Source: Hemileia vastatrix
Lineage: Eukaryota; Basidiomycota; Pucciniomycetes; Pucciniales; Zaghouaniaceae
Assembly: GCA_030280995.1 (NCBI GenBank)
Contig: JASXTE010000007.1
Location: 3,332,001 to 3,396,000, forward strand
Reading direction: 5' to 3'
Length of the DNA stretch: 64,000 nt
Under the pieces are notes generated by a model. That model saw only the letters and a program-made list of their open reading frames with translations, did no database searches and had not been told where the DNA came from. Both the position numbers and the translations under genes were made by a program. Position 1 is the stretch's first letter, and the number at the start of each line of letters is the position of its first letter. This document shows positions 1 through 11,399 of the stretch, in pieces.

Positions 1-578
1 TTTAATGTCTCTCATATTTTTATTCCCTAACAATGTCCTCATGACAGGTGAGAGGTGAAATAAAAATATATCAATACAAAAAAATAAATATTAAAATTAT
101 TTATTTAAAGGTGACATTTACGGGATCTTTGAAATAAATCAAATAATTTGACATAAAAAGTAAGTACAGTATATTAATACATTCTTTATAGAACAACCTT
201 TATATTTTTAATATTTTATTCTGGAATATTCTCTTCTCTTATACTCCTGTATATAAATTTTTTTAACTTTGTGGTTTCTGTCCTTTTTGCCTGTATAAGG
301 CCTCCCATTTTTGTTGTTTTTTGATCATTCTTCATTCACTTACAATATATTGTAGACTATCAAATTAATTCCATTATTAATATTACTGCTTTAGTATTTA
401 CATTCATGTAATTTCAATCCCTTCAAGTAATATTAATAATACCATTTTTACCTTTAAACTTGAGTAATCTATTATAAAAGATAAAACCTACGTTCCTTGA
501 TTTAAATTCTTGAGTTATCCACATTCACCGCCTTTTGGACCGCCGTAAAATCTTTTAGACCAAAAGGACCCCTTGACA
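1..578 (+). repeat. Partial LTR of the Cv2 family, cut by the window start
   Basis: This stretch aligns by eye with the two LTRs of Cv2 at 45106-45738 and 62040-62672. It shares the block around 'attccctaacaa' near 30 and ends in the same 'ccccttgaca' at 569-578. A TATA-like 'tgtataag' lies at 293-300, where the Cv2 LTRs have 'cctataaaag'. The left part of the LTR lies outside the window, so a solo LTR cannot be told from the end of a full element. No coding sequence is visible in it. Confidence 0.8.
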
Positions 579-1284
579 AATTCCTACTGTATTTATTATC
601 TTCATCTACCGTACAAGCCAACAGAACCGGTATGTCTGCGTGAAAACTACTTTTTTTTCACTGTTTTTAATCGATGGTAGTAAACTTATAAATAAATAAA
701 AAAAATAAAAAAACAGATGACAGTATTACTGTGTGATGAAAGATACATGGTTTTTTACCTAATGAAATGAGAAAAAAAATCACAGGTCAAGTTTAATGCA
801 AGCCCATAACCTATTGGGAAGCTAACCAGTGTTCATTGCTTATAGTATGGTCTATATATATGTTCTAGTATAACTATGTACATATTACTCTAGTGGCTTC
901 TAGTATGTTCTACTTTATTCTAGCTACTACTCAATAGTTCCTTTACAAACCCAAACCAATGATTCATTTTCCTGTCTTCTCCTACTCCAAGATTTCAATG
1001 TTTGATCATAATTCTACCAGTATTTACTATTACATTGTTGACCACTTATACTCATTTATATGTATATATATATATATTGATATAAATTCTATCTTATATA
1101 TATATTTAGTTTTTGTTACACCCATTTTCCTTTACTTGACCTAACCTAACCAAGGTATAGAGCATTACTATATATGGATGAGGAACCTTGTGTAGTTCTT
1201 CATTCACTTTTCTTATTCGTATCTTTTATTTATATTTTATCATTAACATATTCTATTATCCTTATTCTATTCTAAAAATCTTTT
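579..1284. other. AT-rich stretch without a recognisable gene
   Basis: The open frames here are short and of low complexity (Ile, Tyr and Phe rich, for example around 959-1144). I see no domain, terminal repeat or target duplication. It may be ordinary intergenic DNA or old, eroded repeat. Confidence 0.5.
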
Positions 1285-1478
1285 TCCATTTCTCTGTCCC
1301 AGTTTGAGTCCTAGTTGTCCATTCGTCCACCTAGTCCATTGATTCATAAATCTATTATTGTTTATTATTTATCAGGTAACTTTCTTTTTCCATTTCTCTG
1401 TCCCAGTCCGAGTCCTAGTTGTCCATTTGTCCACCTAGTCCATGGAGTCATAAATCTAATATTGTTTATTACTTATCA
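1285..1478. repeat. Tandem duplication of a ~104-bp unit
   Basis: The block 1285-1374, starting 'tccatttctctgtcccag' and ending 'tttatca', is repeated at 1389-1478 with a constant offset of 104 bp and only a few substitutions. It looks like a simple local duplication. No protein or RNA function is suggested. Confidence 0.85.
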
Positions 1479-1940
1479 CAAGAGGTGTAAGGAAGACAGG
1501 GCCCAGGATAACCAAATTCTGACCTAACGTAATATGTCACCATCACCATTCTAACAGTATTCTGTCCCCCTTTCCCAGCAGCTAACTGCTATTATAAATA
1601 GTCTAGTTGCCTCTCCCTCGTGCTTCTCTTAGGGTAAGCTTTACATGGAAATAATATTCATGGTACTTGTAAAAGATATTAATTCAGCTGGCCAGCCTCA
1701 ATCTTATTCTAAACATGTTTCTTACTTTACTTGATTAGACTTCCATTTTTTCATTGAGTTACTCAGAAAAATCATTAAATAGCACTACCGTTTATCTTTG
1801 AAATTGCGCACAAATTTATAAAATCCTTTTTCTTTAATTGCAAATCTTTTTAATTTAAACAATTTTTTTCCCAAGCTTCTGCAGTATTGAATATCAGGAA
1901 GGATCACTTTCAAATGAGGAACTAACAATTACCCATCCCA
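1479..1940. other. Intergenic stretch 3' of the secreted-protein gene
   Basis: No gene or repeat structure was recognised. It lies downstream of the minus-strand gene ending at 1941, so it probably contains that gene's 3' untranslated region. Confidence 0.45.
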
Positions 1941-2288
1941 TCATAGCGGGTTATGACATATCACTTTAAATCCCATGATTCCATCGAAAAATTTACAAGT
2001 GCTATTTCTATGTGGATAGGCTGTATCCAGTGGGGAACCACAGTTAATGTCGCTGAATAAATTTACTCGACAAGCGACCACATTCTCATAGTTGAAATCC
2101 AGTAACACTGATTTGCCTACTGTTGACGTCGAGATGCAGCCAGAATCGTATTCATATCTCCATTTTTCAATGTCTTTGGTGGTTAGTGGACGTTGATGAC
2201 AATCAATTGTAGAGAATACTGAGATATCGTGTTGCTTCGAACAACCAAGAAATAAAAATACTAATGAGACCATCAAATTTCTCTTCAT
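1941..2288 (-). CDS. Small secreted cysteine-rich protein (unknown function)
   Basis: This is a single-exon frame of 115 residues. Residues 1-16 form a typical signal peptide: Lys-Arg, then a hydrophobic core ending in Gly-Cys. The rest is soluble, with six cysteines at about 30, 51, 73, 83, 98 and 111, an even number that could form three disulfides. The C-terminal half (Cys-Arg-Val ... Ser-Asp-x-Asn-Cys ... Cys-Lys ... Cys) resembles small secreted cysteine-rich fungal proteins, but I cannot name a family. A TATA-like AT run lies about 20-30 nt upstream of the ATG. It is the only gene here not assignable to a mobile element. In a plant-pathogenic fungus such a protein would be an effector candidate, but that is inference from size, signal peptide and cysteine content only. 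Confidence 0.6.
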   Translation of the reverse strand: MKRNLMVSLVFLFLGCSKQHDISVFSTIDCHQRPLTTKDIEKWRYEYDSGCISTSTVGKSVLLDFNYENVVACRVNLFSDINCGSPLDTAYPHRNSTCKFFDGIMGFKVICHNPL

Positions 2289-2903
2289 ATTTTTAGACTT
2301 TTAATATATATATGGGTATCTGCATGCGTGCGTGTGTGTAAGAGAAATAACGGTAAGGTTTTGAATTAAGTCTGATAATAGAACTTTGTGAGTAAATTAC
2401 CTTGAAATATTTGGAGTGCGAGACGTGATAAGATTAATGGTTTAAACAATTGACGAAGAGTCCACTCCTGCCTGTATCTATCAAAATAAGTGAGGGTGAG
2501 TTTCTGGCAACAACGGCGATGTCAATATTTGTTTTGAAACGATAATCGGGGGGGGGGGGGGGGGGGGGGGAAAGAGCCTCACCTAGAAAATGATAGTTGC
2601 AATGTTAATAAGTATAACTGGGTATGACAATTAATACCAAAAAAAATTACCTCAGAGCAATGTCGGTTTTTGATAAGATTACACACGGAAGTCCCCACTG
2701 AGGGAAAGATGCCTAGACAGTGATGGCTACAATGTAGAACAGAATAGTTTTATATGAAAAGTTTATAAAGGAAGCGCTATACCTTAGACCAATGTGGGTT
2801 TTTATAACACTCAAGAATAAGATGGGTAACAAAAGATTATACTGGAGTGAAAATGTTGGTGAGGATTCTGGAGAAAACAGATAAAGAACGTGCTTTTTTA
2901 TAT
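2289..2903. other. Upstream intergenic region with a G23 homopolymer
   Basis: This region lies between the secreted-protein gene and the first foldback MITE. It holds a run of 23 G at 2548-2570, very unusual in such AT-rich DNA, and no convincing coding frame. The upstream part probably carries the promoter of the gene ending at 2288. Confidence 0.5.
2548..2570. repeat. Homopolymer G23
   Basis: There are 23 consecutive G bases. It may be a real mononucleotide tract able to form G-quadruplex structures, or a sequencing or assembly artefact. Confidence 0.95.
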
Positions 2904-3360
2904 CACTACGCACCAAGGAAGATATCCCTGATGGGGATATCCAACCCGAGTTGGGGATATTTTAGTGAGAGACATAAGGTCAGAAAAATAAATGCAAGAA
3001 AAGTAAGTGCAAGAAAAGTAAATGTAAGAAAAATTGTTTGCAACCATGAGAATTTATTTTTTTCAAAAAAAAAAAGTTAAAAAACAGAAAATGATATAAA
3101 AAGTAAAAAAATGAAAATGAAAAATCATTTTTTCGAGAAAAAAGAATTTAAAATTAAAAACAAAATTTCCCATGGTTGCAAGATATTTTTCTTACACTTA
3201 TTTTTCTCTCATATATTTTTTTTGCTCATATTTTCCTTAGACTTATTTTTCTCGCACATATTTTTCTTACACATATTTTTCTATCTTTTTGTCTCTGCCT
3301 ACAATATCCCTAACTCGCACTGAAAATCCCCATCAGGGATATCTTACTTGGTGCATAGTG
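2904..3360. mobile_element. Foldback MITE FB-A
   Basis: The left end reads 'cactacgcaccaaggaagat' and the right end is its inverted counterpart (...ttacttggtgcatagtg). Inside each end come 'atccctgatggggatatcc' and then degenerate units of the type 'gtaagaaaaataagtgca', sense in the left half and complementary in the right half. The 457-bp element can therefore fold on itself almost completely. Frames such as 3111-3323 (rich in Phe, His and Leu) are translations of this repeat. It encodes nothing and must be mobilised by an unidentified transposase. Confidence 0.8.
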
Positions 3361-3730
3361 TAGTGCATAATGTGAAATGAGGCTTTGGTGGCTTGCTGTC
3401 CAAATTACGAGCCGTCTTTACACTACCAAATTTGTTTGTTACGCCACACGGCGTAACAGTTGCGTAACAAATACATAACAATTATTGTTGATTGCTAGGG
3501 GAGATAAAAATGGTGTTGGTAGTGTTATACGGTTTGATAAATAGATTCAGTGCAATAAGACGAAGAGGGATGGACTAGAACATTTGTTTCTTCTCTTGAT
3601 TTAAAAGTTTTACACTCGTGCACACTACGACTAAAGTGAAATATACCTGATAGGTATATTCTTGGTTGAGTTGATTATATTCACTACGCACCAAGCACTA
3701 CGCAGCAAGTGAGATATGTAAAAGTGAGAC
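3361..3730. other. Non-coding stretch with a small inverted-repeat block
   Basis: 'acactaccaa' at about 3420 faces 'ttggtagtgt' at about 3514-3523. Inside lies a perfect hairpin at 3437-3458 (TGTTACGCC, loop ACAC, GGCGTAACA). This could be a ~105-bp MITE, but I could not confirm a target duplication. Near 3680-3710 are two partial copies of the foldback MITE end ('cactacgcaccaag', 'cactacgcagcaag'). Confidence 0.4.
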
Positions 3731-4088
3731 TAATATATAATAGTCAGAGGTAAAACCAAAGACTTAGATGAGAAGAGGAATTCTACGATAAGTAGAAATA
3801 GTTTTACCTAATATATAATAGTCAGAGGTAAAACCAAAGACTTAGATGAGAAGAGGAATTCTACGATAAGTAGAAATACTAAGAATAAAGAAATACTGGT
3901 CAATGAGCAATAGGTGGCAAAATGAGATGATTACATTGCATTGGACAGCACATACGTTTTACCTAATATATAATAGTCAGAGGTAAAACCAAAGACTTAG
4001 ATGAGAAGAGGAATTCTACGATAAGTAGAAATACTAAGAATAAAGAAATACTGGTCAATGAGCAATAGGTGGCAAAATGAGATGATTA
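3731..4088. repeat. Three direct repeats of a 70-135 bp unit
   Basis: A unit beginning 'taatatataatagtcagagg' occurs at 3731-3800, 3808-3935 and 3963-4088. The second and third copies are longer and nearly identical through 'gtggcaaaatgagatgatta'; a 20-bp spacer separates them. The repeats are non-coding and too few and too long for a CRISPR, which would not be expected in a fungus anyway. Confidence 0.85.
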
Positions 4089-4383
4089 AGTCCAAAGTAG
4101 AGAGGCCACCTTTATACACAAAGAGAAACCAACAGTAATAACCAATAAGAAGGTAGACAAGCGATAAAATAGGAGAAAAAGTTAATTATCGCAACCAGTA
4201 CAATAAGGTAGGTGAGAAGGCGATATTCGCTACTTAACGTTAAAAGAGAATAATAAAGAAGTGAAAAAGGTAACACAAATGAAACAGTAGGAAAAATAAC
4301 AAATGGTAAATTGAGGGAGTTGTATAAGAGAGATATTAGAATAAATAATATAGGAATAATTAAGCAAAATAATTATCGATACT

Positions 4384-4560
4384 TCAACAAGATATCCCTG
4401 ATGGGGATATCCAGCGCGAGTTGGGGATATTTTAGGGAGGGACATATGGATAGAAAAATTTGTGTCAGAAAAATATGTGCAAGAAAAATATGTGTAAGGA
4501 GAATATGTGCAAAAAAAATATGTGAGAAAAATAAGTGTAAGAAAAATATTTTGCAATTAT
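4384..4560 (+). repeat. Half of a foldback MITE (FB-B)
   Basis: This holds the left arm only: 'aagatatccctgatgggg', then 'gagttggggatattttaggg', then repeats of 'gtgtaagaaaaata'. The right arm is missing and the next copy, FB-C, starts directly after it. It is a truncated relative of FB-A and FB-C. Confidence 0.65.
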
Positions 4561-5013
4561 CACTACGCACCTAGTAAGATATCCCTGATGGTGATATCCA
4601 GCACGAGTTAGGGATATTTTAGGGAGGGACATAAGGTCAGAAAAATATATGTAAGAAAAGTAAGTGCACGAAAAATAAGTGCGAGAAACGTAAGTGTAAG
4701 AAAAATCATTTGAGACCATGAGAATATTTTTTTTCAAAAAAAAATTGTAAAAAAACAGAAAAAAATAAAAAATGAAATAAAAAATCTTTTTTTCGGAAAA
4801 AACAAAAGTACAAAACACAGTTTCCCAAGGTTGCAAGATATTTTTCTTAAATTTATTATCCTCAAATCTTTTTTTTGCACATATTTTCCTGGAAAATATT
4901 TATCTCACACATATTTTTCTTGCACATATTTTTCTATCCTTATGTCTCTCACTATAATATACCTAACTCGCGTCGGATATCCCCATCAGGGATATCTTAC
5001 TTGGTGCGTAGTG
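4561..5013. mobile_element. Foldback MITE FB-C
   Basis: A complete 453-bp copy. It starts 'cactacgcacctagtaag' and ends in the inverted counterpart '...cttacttggtgcgtagtg', with the same repeat-filled arms as FB-A. It abuts FB-D directly, so two copies lie head to tail. Confidence 0.8.
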
Positions 5014-5349
5014 AAGTAAGATATCCCTGATGGGGATATCCAGCGCGAGTTGGAGATATTTTAGGGAGGTACATAAGGTTAGAAAAATAAATGTAAGAAA
5101 AGTAAGAGCATCCACAGCTGTTTCAGCAAATATTCAGTAGCTCTATGCATTTTACTGGCGCCATTTGTTACACGACGAGCAAAGCTGTGGGGTATGCACG
5201 TAGTGTTACTTAATTGCAAGATTCATCAGCCGTATTCAAATTCTTTAACTAAACGCGCCTTAAAAAAATTCATCTATCGTGTTACTCATTCAATAACTAC
5301 TAGGGCATCCATTTCATACTTCAACTCATACACACACATCCTCAATAAC

Positions 5350-5468
5350 ATGGCACAAAGATTTATGCACATTGTAGATGAAATACAATTTATTGAAGAA
5401 TAAGAAATAATATTTAGAGATCTTTTAGAGTCAATGAAATCAAGTAATAAAGCTCATAAGAAATTATT
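5350..5468 (+). pseudogene. Remnant of PIF transposase N-terminal region in P0 (first part)
   Basis: An ATG at 5350 opens a frame with a stop at 5401 and continued coding flavour up to the S3 insertion at 5469. The continuation is at 25167. After removing S3 the sequence reads on into 'Asp-Gly-His-His-Gln-Leu', like the Asp-Arg-x-x-Gly-His-x-x-Leu block preceding the helical region of PIF transposases. The match is short, from memory, and low confidence. A stretch of this coding region (5285-5460) is duplicated at 25205-25380. Confidence 0.35.
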
Positions 5469-5861
5469 TGTTGGCGGGTCATCTAGAAGAAGAAGGAAAA
5501 ATACAGCAAAGAAAGAAGAAGGAGAAGAAATAAAAAGCTAATACAAAAATTATAAGAAAAATATGGATTTAAAAACAACTATTGAATGTGACTATTTAGT
5601 TTCAACAAGTTTGTAAGTTTTTATTCTCTCTACAATTACAAAACAAATTCAAACACTTGAACTTCTCCTAAAGCAACCTTGTATATTGATTTATTCTTAA
5701 TTTTAGTATACTATTCACAATAATAAAATTTTAAGAAAGAAATTTATATTTGTAACAAAAATATGTAAATTGTAAATTATAAGGTAATATAAGTAATGCG
5801 GACTACAAGGTGAGAAACCAAAGCCTTTAAAAAGGAAAATGAGGCCCTCTGAGAGGTTACT

Positions 5862-6988
5862 TGTCAGCCAGGCTATTCCAGGAGTCCAGTAAATGATATG
5901 TAACTTATAAGACCTGAAAGAGGGGGTAAGAATTGTATTTAATGTATATAAATTAATATTTTATTGCATAATAAAATTATATAAGTATTTTATTACATAT
6001 AAGTGTTATATTAATTTTATTGGTTATATAAATTTTTTATACATTTAAATTTAACATAATATAATATATTCTACAAATAATGGCGCATTTTTTATGTATT
6101 TAATAATTATAAATTTATATTTAATTAATTAAAAACATATATTATAATTATAAGTGTAAAATTTACTTATAATATAATTAAATTAATTAATTATATTTAT
6201 ATATTAAATATCATTTCTTATAATATTAAACAATAAATAATGACGCTTCTTTTGACCTATAATTGTGTCAGGAAAAACTAATTAATACTGAATTGAAATA
6301 AATTACATATTTGTTGTGTCAGAATATTTTTTGTTTCACTTAAAAATCCTTAAATCAGACTGTACCATCTGTTTTGAATGATTTTTCTCATAGTTACTAT
6401 GTTCCAGGCTTGTTTAGTTATTCACTATTTTTACTTACTGATTTGGGAATTAATGGCGGGAAAATTGGATTCTTAATTGGGGTTTTTAATTATTTGTTTC
6501 ATATTTTTCTCTACATTGTTATGTTTCACTTACTCTTTGATATACTTGTTTTATCCTATTATAATTATTGTATTTACAAATATAGTGGCGCTTCAGAGGA
6601 CCCATTGCCTATAAAAGGGCCTTGGATAATCCCCTGTAGCCTCATCACTTATTACACACTCAACAATTTAAAGATAAATTTATTATGCTTATTATTATTT
6701 TTATTAGTGTTAAATTCTAATTAAAAATTCTAAATAACAATTTAAAAGGTTGCCTTAAGTCTGATAGTAATTATATTGTTTGCCGCGCAGAAACTCTTAC
6801 TTAAATAATATTAATATTAATAAAACCAATTTGTTGTCACCTCTCAAATCACTCGTCGTTGCTTTCTCTCAAATAAATTAAATAATCTCAATTGTTTTTA
6901 TTTCTTTTATTTCTAAACTACTATCTCCTTCTTGTCCTCCTCTCTTTTCTTCCCTCTTATCTTATCTCTTCTAGATGACTGACCGACA
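5862..6988 (+). mobile_element. S1: solo LTR (1127 bp)
   Basis: It starts TGTCAGCCAGG at 5862 and ends GACCGACA at 6988. It is flanked by a perfect TTACT duplication (5857-5861, 6989-6993). A TATA box 'tataaaa' at 6610-6616 is followed about 30 bp later by the likely transcription start zone. The predicted frame at 6374-6724 lies inside the LTR and shows no domain. Same family as S2 and S3. Confidence 0.9.
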
Positions 6989-7261
6989 TTACTAAATGTA
7001 TATACAGAGATAAAGAAAAGGAAACAATTAAAATGAAGTGTAAAAAGTAAAGTAAAGGTTGTTATGTAACTATTTACTAAAACAGAATCAATGAAACCAA
7101 ATGTATCCACCCATTAAGCCCTGTAACAATGTAATAGTCTAATTAGGATACTGATTAGATAAACAACAGGAAAATGTAGCTATAGTAATTACAAAACACA
7201 TTACATTTTTGTTATATTGTATTAAATCCAATTTTTAGTAAAACAAGAATATTATACTATG

Positions 7262-7593
7262 TGTTGGTGTGTGATAGTATCTAAGTATGATTTAATGGTA
7301 AATATTAATGGTCCTACTACTTATTGATAAATGATTTAGTGATTAAACCTCAGGGGAAGACTAATAAAATATTTATGCTCATTATTAACTCACAATATTT
7401 GGATTGGTGTGGGCTAGTGGTGGATAATAGGCTAATAAAATATAGTTATAGCTAATATAAAGATAATATCAATTTATAAATTCTTTAAAATATATTTTCA
7501 TATGATAATAATTGTGTTATAATATTTATTTGAGTTGTAGTAAGTAAGTGATGTCCAATAACCCGTCAAATCCTCCCTTATTTATACCAAAAT
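7262..7593 (-). repeat. Distal part of the Cv3 3' LTR
   Basis: It aligns with 23459-23790 of the 5' LTR ('gtatctaagtatgatttaat', 'cctcaggggaagactaataa'). It breaks at 'ataccaaaat', where S2 is inserted, and resumes at 13555. The first bases are TGTTGG instead of TGTCAG. Confidence 0.85.
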
Positions 7594-8717
7594 TGTCGGC
7601 CGGTTGTCTAGAAGAGATAGGAAAAGAAGAGAGAAGAGGAAGAAGATGAAGAAGAAGGAGTAGTAGTAGAAGTGGGAGCAATATGAAAGGAGGATGAAAA
7701 GAACTGGATTTAAAGGATATATAAATGGGGATTATATGGTATTTAAAGATTTTGTAAGTGTCTCTGTTTCTGCTTATAACAATGCATTTATTAATACTAA
7801 AAGAATTCTCTTAATGCAACCAATAAATTGTTTAGTAATTGTACTTCTTAGTAAACTTAGTCAACAAAATTAAGTAATATAAGTAAAAACAATGGACTCT
7901 TTATTTATTTTAAAAATAATAGAATGTTCAATAATTAAAATATTTGGGCTGAAGGGAATTACCCAAGACCCTTTTATAGGCAAGGGGTCCTCTGAAGCGC
8001 CACTTGATTTTATATACAAAGTGATAATAAAGTGAAACAAGAAAATAAATTAAAAAAAGTGAAAACTGGATATTGAGAGAAAAATATGAAACAACTATTT
8101 AAACCCATAAGTAAGAAACTAATTTTCCCATTATATTCCCAAACTAGTTAATTAAAATAGTGAGTAACTAACCAAGTTTGTAACATGAGAAAATATGAGT
8201 AATATATCTAAAACATGTATTACAATGAGTTTTAAGTGTTTTTAATTGAACCAATAAAATCATTCCATTTTTGACGCTAAAATCTATGTAATCAATTCAA
8301 TAGGGGGTATCATTGTTCAGGGATCCACAATTAAATTAGTTGCGGATAAAAATCCTTATACCCCAATTATTTTTTGAAATAATATTTGCTAATAATTGGG
8401 TTATTAGACACCTTACATGTCAATGTTCACCTCTTATCCAACATTTTTCTACTCAATTATCCATAACCACATCTTGGACAACTTTCTGTCATTACCACAT
8501 GTTGCACAACTTTCTGCCATAACCACATATTGGACTACTCTCTGGATATGCCTTCTACCTTGCTGCGCACTCCCATTCTCATCCCATCCTGTTCATTTTA
8601 TCCGCTAAGAATTTCTCCCCATTTCATCTCACTCTCTCATCTGCTTGTTTCTGCTCCTTTTCATCTCACTATCTCATCTGCTTGTTTCTGCTCCTTTTCA
8701 TATTTAATTATTTTAAC

Positions 8718-10091
8718 ATGCTTGGTTGTCATAGATCTTCTCAAAGGCAGCCATCACCCAGTTGTTCATCAAATCCTACTAATCCCTCTTTCTTGCACTC
8801 TGCTGAGAAATCCAAAATTGTTCAACTAAAAAAAGATGATCATCTCATTCTTATCAACTGGCTAAAAACTAAATCTAACTATGATTCTTGTTTTGATACT
8901 GAGTATGCAACTAAAGTAAGAGAGCCCCCCGCATCAAAAGTTAATGGTTATCTTCTAATGGCCAATAAATTACGGAATAAGACTAAGGGAAGGATAGATA
9001 TTTTACCAAAAAAGATGTCTTAACGCTTCAAGAATTATCGAGCCAAGTACAAGAAGGCAAAGACTCTTTCATCTTCTACTGGTTTTGGTATTAATGACCC
9101 CAATATCAGTAAGGTCATCAAATACATAGATGATAAACTTGATTCTTTATGTCTTTAGTTTAAAGAAATGGATTATATTTTTGGAGAGTGAGCTGATGTT
9201 AATCCTGCAAGTATGTTTGATGGTGAAGATGCTATCTCTGAACATGATGTCAAAAGAAATCATTTTTCTTCTTCTTCTACTCAAGCCTCCTCTTATTTAA
9301 ATTCCACAAATCAAGATATCTTTTCAATAGATCCTAATGGAAATATAAACCAACCTGATCTAACTCATGAATCTTTTTTTTCATTTATTTATTTACATTT
9401 TCTTATTTATAAATAGTCTGAAGAACTAACGCAATATCCACAATCAACAAAGTCAGAAGCCAGCAAAAATGATCAGGAGGAAAATGTGACCTTTAAGAAA
9501 AAGCAAAGGGCTTCAAGTATTCTAAATTTTACTCTCAAAGAAGAAGAAAAAGTGATACTTCATCTCAAACCCCTTTTTCTTCTATCAAATTTTTTTGGAG
9601 AAATGTGATGCTGGTAAGTGATACCAAACCTCTTAATACTTTACTCTGCTTTTCTTCTACTTTTTTTAATATATCTTTTCACTCTAGAACAAGTGGAAGT
9701 TGCTAAAGAGACTCTAAAGTTTGAAAAGCAACAATACAAGCTCTCTTTAAGGAGGGATGACAGGGTACATGTTTTGGAATAGAAGAAGTTCAAACTCTCT
9801 TTACCAAAGGATGATAGGACACATGTCTTGGAGGAGAGGATATACAAACTCTCTTTACGGAAGGATGATAGGGCACAAGACCTCAAAGAGAAGAAATTTG
9901 AGTTATTTCTAAGTATTGAAAAATCAAAGAAAGAGGAGAAAGCACTTGAGCATCAAAACCTTTTGGAAAAGATGAAATATAAACTTGATCATGAAGAAAA
10001 TTCCAAAAAAAAAGATTTCTTTATAGAATGTGTTAAAGCTAATAAATATGTTGAGGAAATTGAACATTTAAAGAAATTGTTTGATGACTAG
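8718..10091 (+). pseudogene. Myb/SANT-like DNA-binding partner protein of H1 (degenerate)
   Basis: The start ATG at 8718 aligns with the H3 copy. Exon 1 has a Ser/Pro-rich N-terminus, then a Trp-containing helical domain (Lys-Asp-Asp-His-Leu-Ile-Leu-Ile-x-Trp), and then Arg-Phe-x-x-Tyr, Thr-Gly-Phe-Gly-Ile, Lys-Glu-Met-Asp and Phe-Gly-Glu blocks. This layout is known for Myb/SANT-like proteins of Harbinger elements. A clean intron lies at 9614-9687 (gtaagt...ctctag). The last exon is a coiled coil of 18-residue repeats (Tyr-Lys-Leu-Ser-Leu-Arg-Lys-Asp-Asp-Arg) ending at 10091. Relative to H3 it has stops at 9021 (Glu to TAA), near 9159 (Tyr to TAG), near 9189 (Arg to TGA) and in the repeats. 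In this superfamily such proteins carry the transposase to DNA ends and the nucleus. Confidence 0.75.
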
Positions 10092-10289
10092 ATTGTTTTA
10101 TTTCTCTCACAATTCAACTGCTCATAATTAATTGTACATAAAATTTTATCTTAATTTCCTGTATTTCTTTACTCTATCCATAATTAGTTTAATTTTCATA
10201 TTTTAATGTTATAAATTGTTTTTTATTAAAATTATCAAGAATTTTTAATGTTAAAAATTCTTTTTTAGTTAAAATTTTTATGTCACATT

Positions 10290-10690
10290 TAAAAATTTCC
10301 CAATCCTACCCCTGCATTTGATTGAACTAAGGGACAGTTATCCCCAAAATTCTTTCAAGAATTTTGCAAGTCTTATATGAAATTTTGGCAATACTCCCCC
10401 CTGCATTTAATTGAAGCAAGGGGTGGGCATCACCAAAATTTTTCTAAGTCACCAATTTCACATGTCAGATTTGAAAAATTGGCAATACCCCCCATGTATT
10501 TTATTGAATTAAGGGAAGGGTATCACCAAATTTTCAAGTCAAATTTTTTTTTTAATTCTGATAAGAAAATTTGGCAATACCCCCCCTGTATTTTATTAAA
10601 TTAAGGGAAGGTATCATCAAATTTTCAAGTCAAATTGTTTTTAAAGTCTGATATGAAAATTTGCAATACCCCCCCTGAAATTAATTGAAT
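10290..10690. repeat. H-family minisatellite, about 90-bp period
   Basis: Four to five degenerate units. Each combines 'ttggcaatacccccc', 'ttattgaattaaggg' and 'catcaccaaa', followed by an A/T run. The same repeat occurs in H3 (27860-28390) and in inverse orientation in H2 (16486-16665). It is non-coding and lies in the 3' region of the Myb gene. Confidence 0.8.
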
Positions 10691-10859
10691 CAAAGAAATC
10701 AAATGAAAAAAAAAAGTTAAAATTGAAAATTTCTACAACAAATTATTTTCACCAGTCCCAATCAAGCTTTACTATTTTATATAATAGCCATTAGAACAAC
10801 CTAAGGCCAGATGCACCATTATATAAAAACAGTAAGTTATCTTGATGTAACAAAAATTG

Positions 10860-11220
10860 GGGTTCAAGGATTGTGGAGGAAATGTAAAGGGGAGGAATGG
10901 GGCTACAAGGGGTGGGAAGGCTGGAGAGAGGTGTGAGGAAGGATATATGAGGTAGCAAAAAGGTTGGGAAAGAGTTTTAAGGGAAGATTAAGGGTTTCCG
11001 AGGCATTTTGAATGAAGAAAAGGGTCTGGGAGAGGTTGGGAGGGGCAAAATGAGGATCAAAAGAGGATGGGATACAATGGGGCTGGGAGGGTAGCAAAGG
11101 GGGTGAGGAGGCAAGACATGAATGTGTTGATAGAACTGAAAGGTATGGGGATTGGTGCAAACTGAATGTAAAAATAGGAGGATGGACTCTATTCTTTAAG
11201 TGAAGAATTGAGTCCACTTC
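10860..11220. other. Purine-rich spacer in H1
   Basis: A G/A-rich stretch on the plus strand with many short GGGG runs between the two convergent genes. The minus-strand frame across 10903-11223 is Pro/Ser rich and lacks a domain, so I read it as non-coding spacer. Confidence 0.5.
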
Positions 11221-11399
11221 CATAAAATATTAGCTGAAACAGGAAATATATAAGGTTAAAAAATTAAATTCAGAAAATAAGAGGATGGAATCTGTTCTTT
11301 GGGAAAAGAACAGAGTTCACTGCCATAAAATATTAGCTGAAACATAAAAAATATTAGGTGAAAAAATTAACTTCAGAAAATAGGAGAATAGGCATAATG

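Noticed and set aside
3731..4088. Direct repeats with spacers, CRISPR-like at first sight.
   Set aside because: Only three units of 70-135 bp, no regular spacers, and a eukaryotic setting. This is a simple tandem duplication.
3111..5019. Several frames rich in Phe, His and Ile, with repeated Phe-Leu-x-His-Ile-Phe motifs, that look like membrane proteins.
   Set aside because: They are translations of the 'gtgcaagaaaaata' units of the foldback MITEs and recur wherever those arms occur.
10903..11223. A Pro/Ser-rich minus-strand frame in H1.
   Set aside because: Low-complexity product of a purine-rich spacer. H3 has no equivalent frame.
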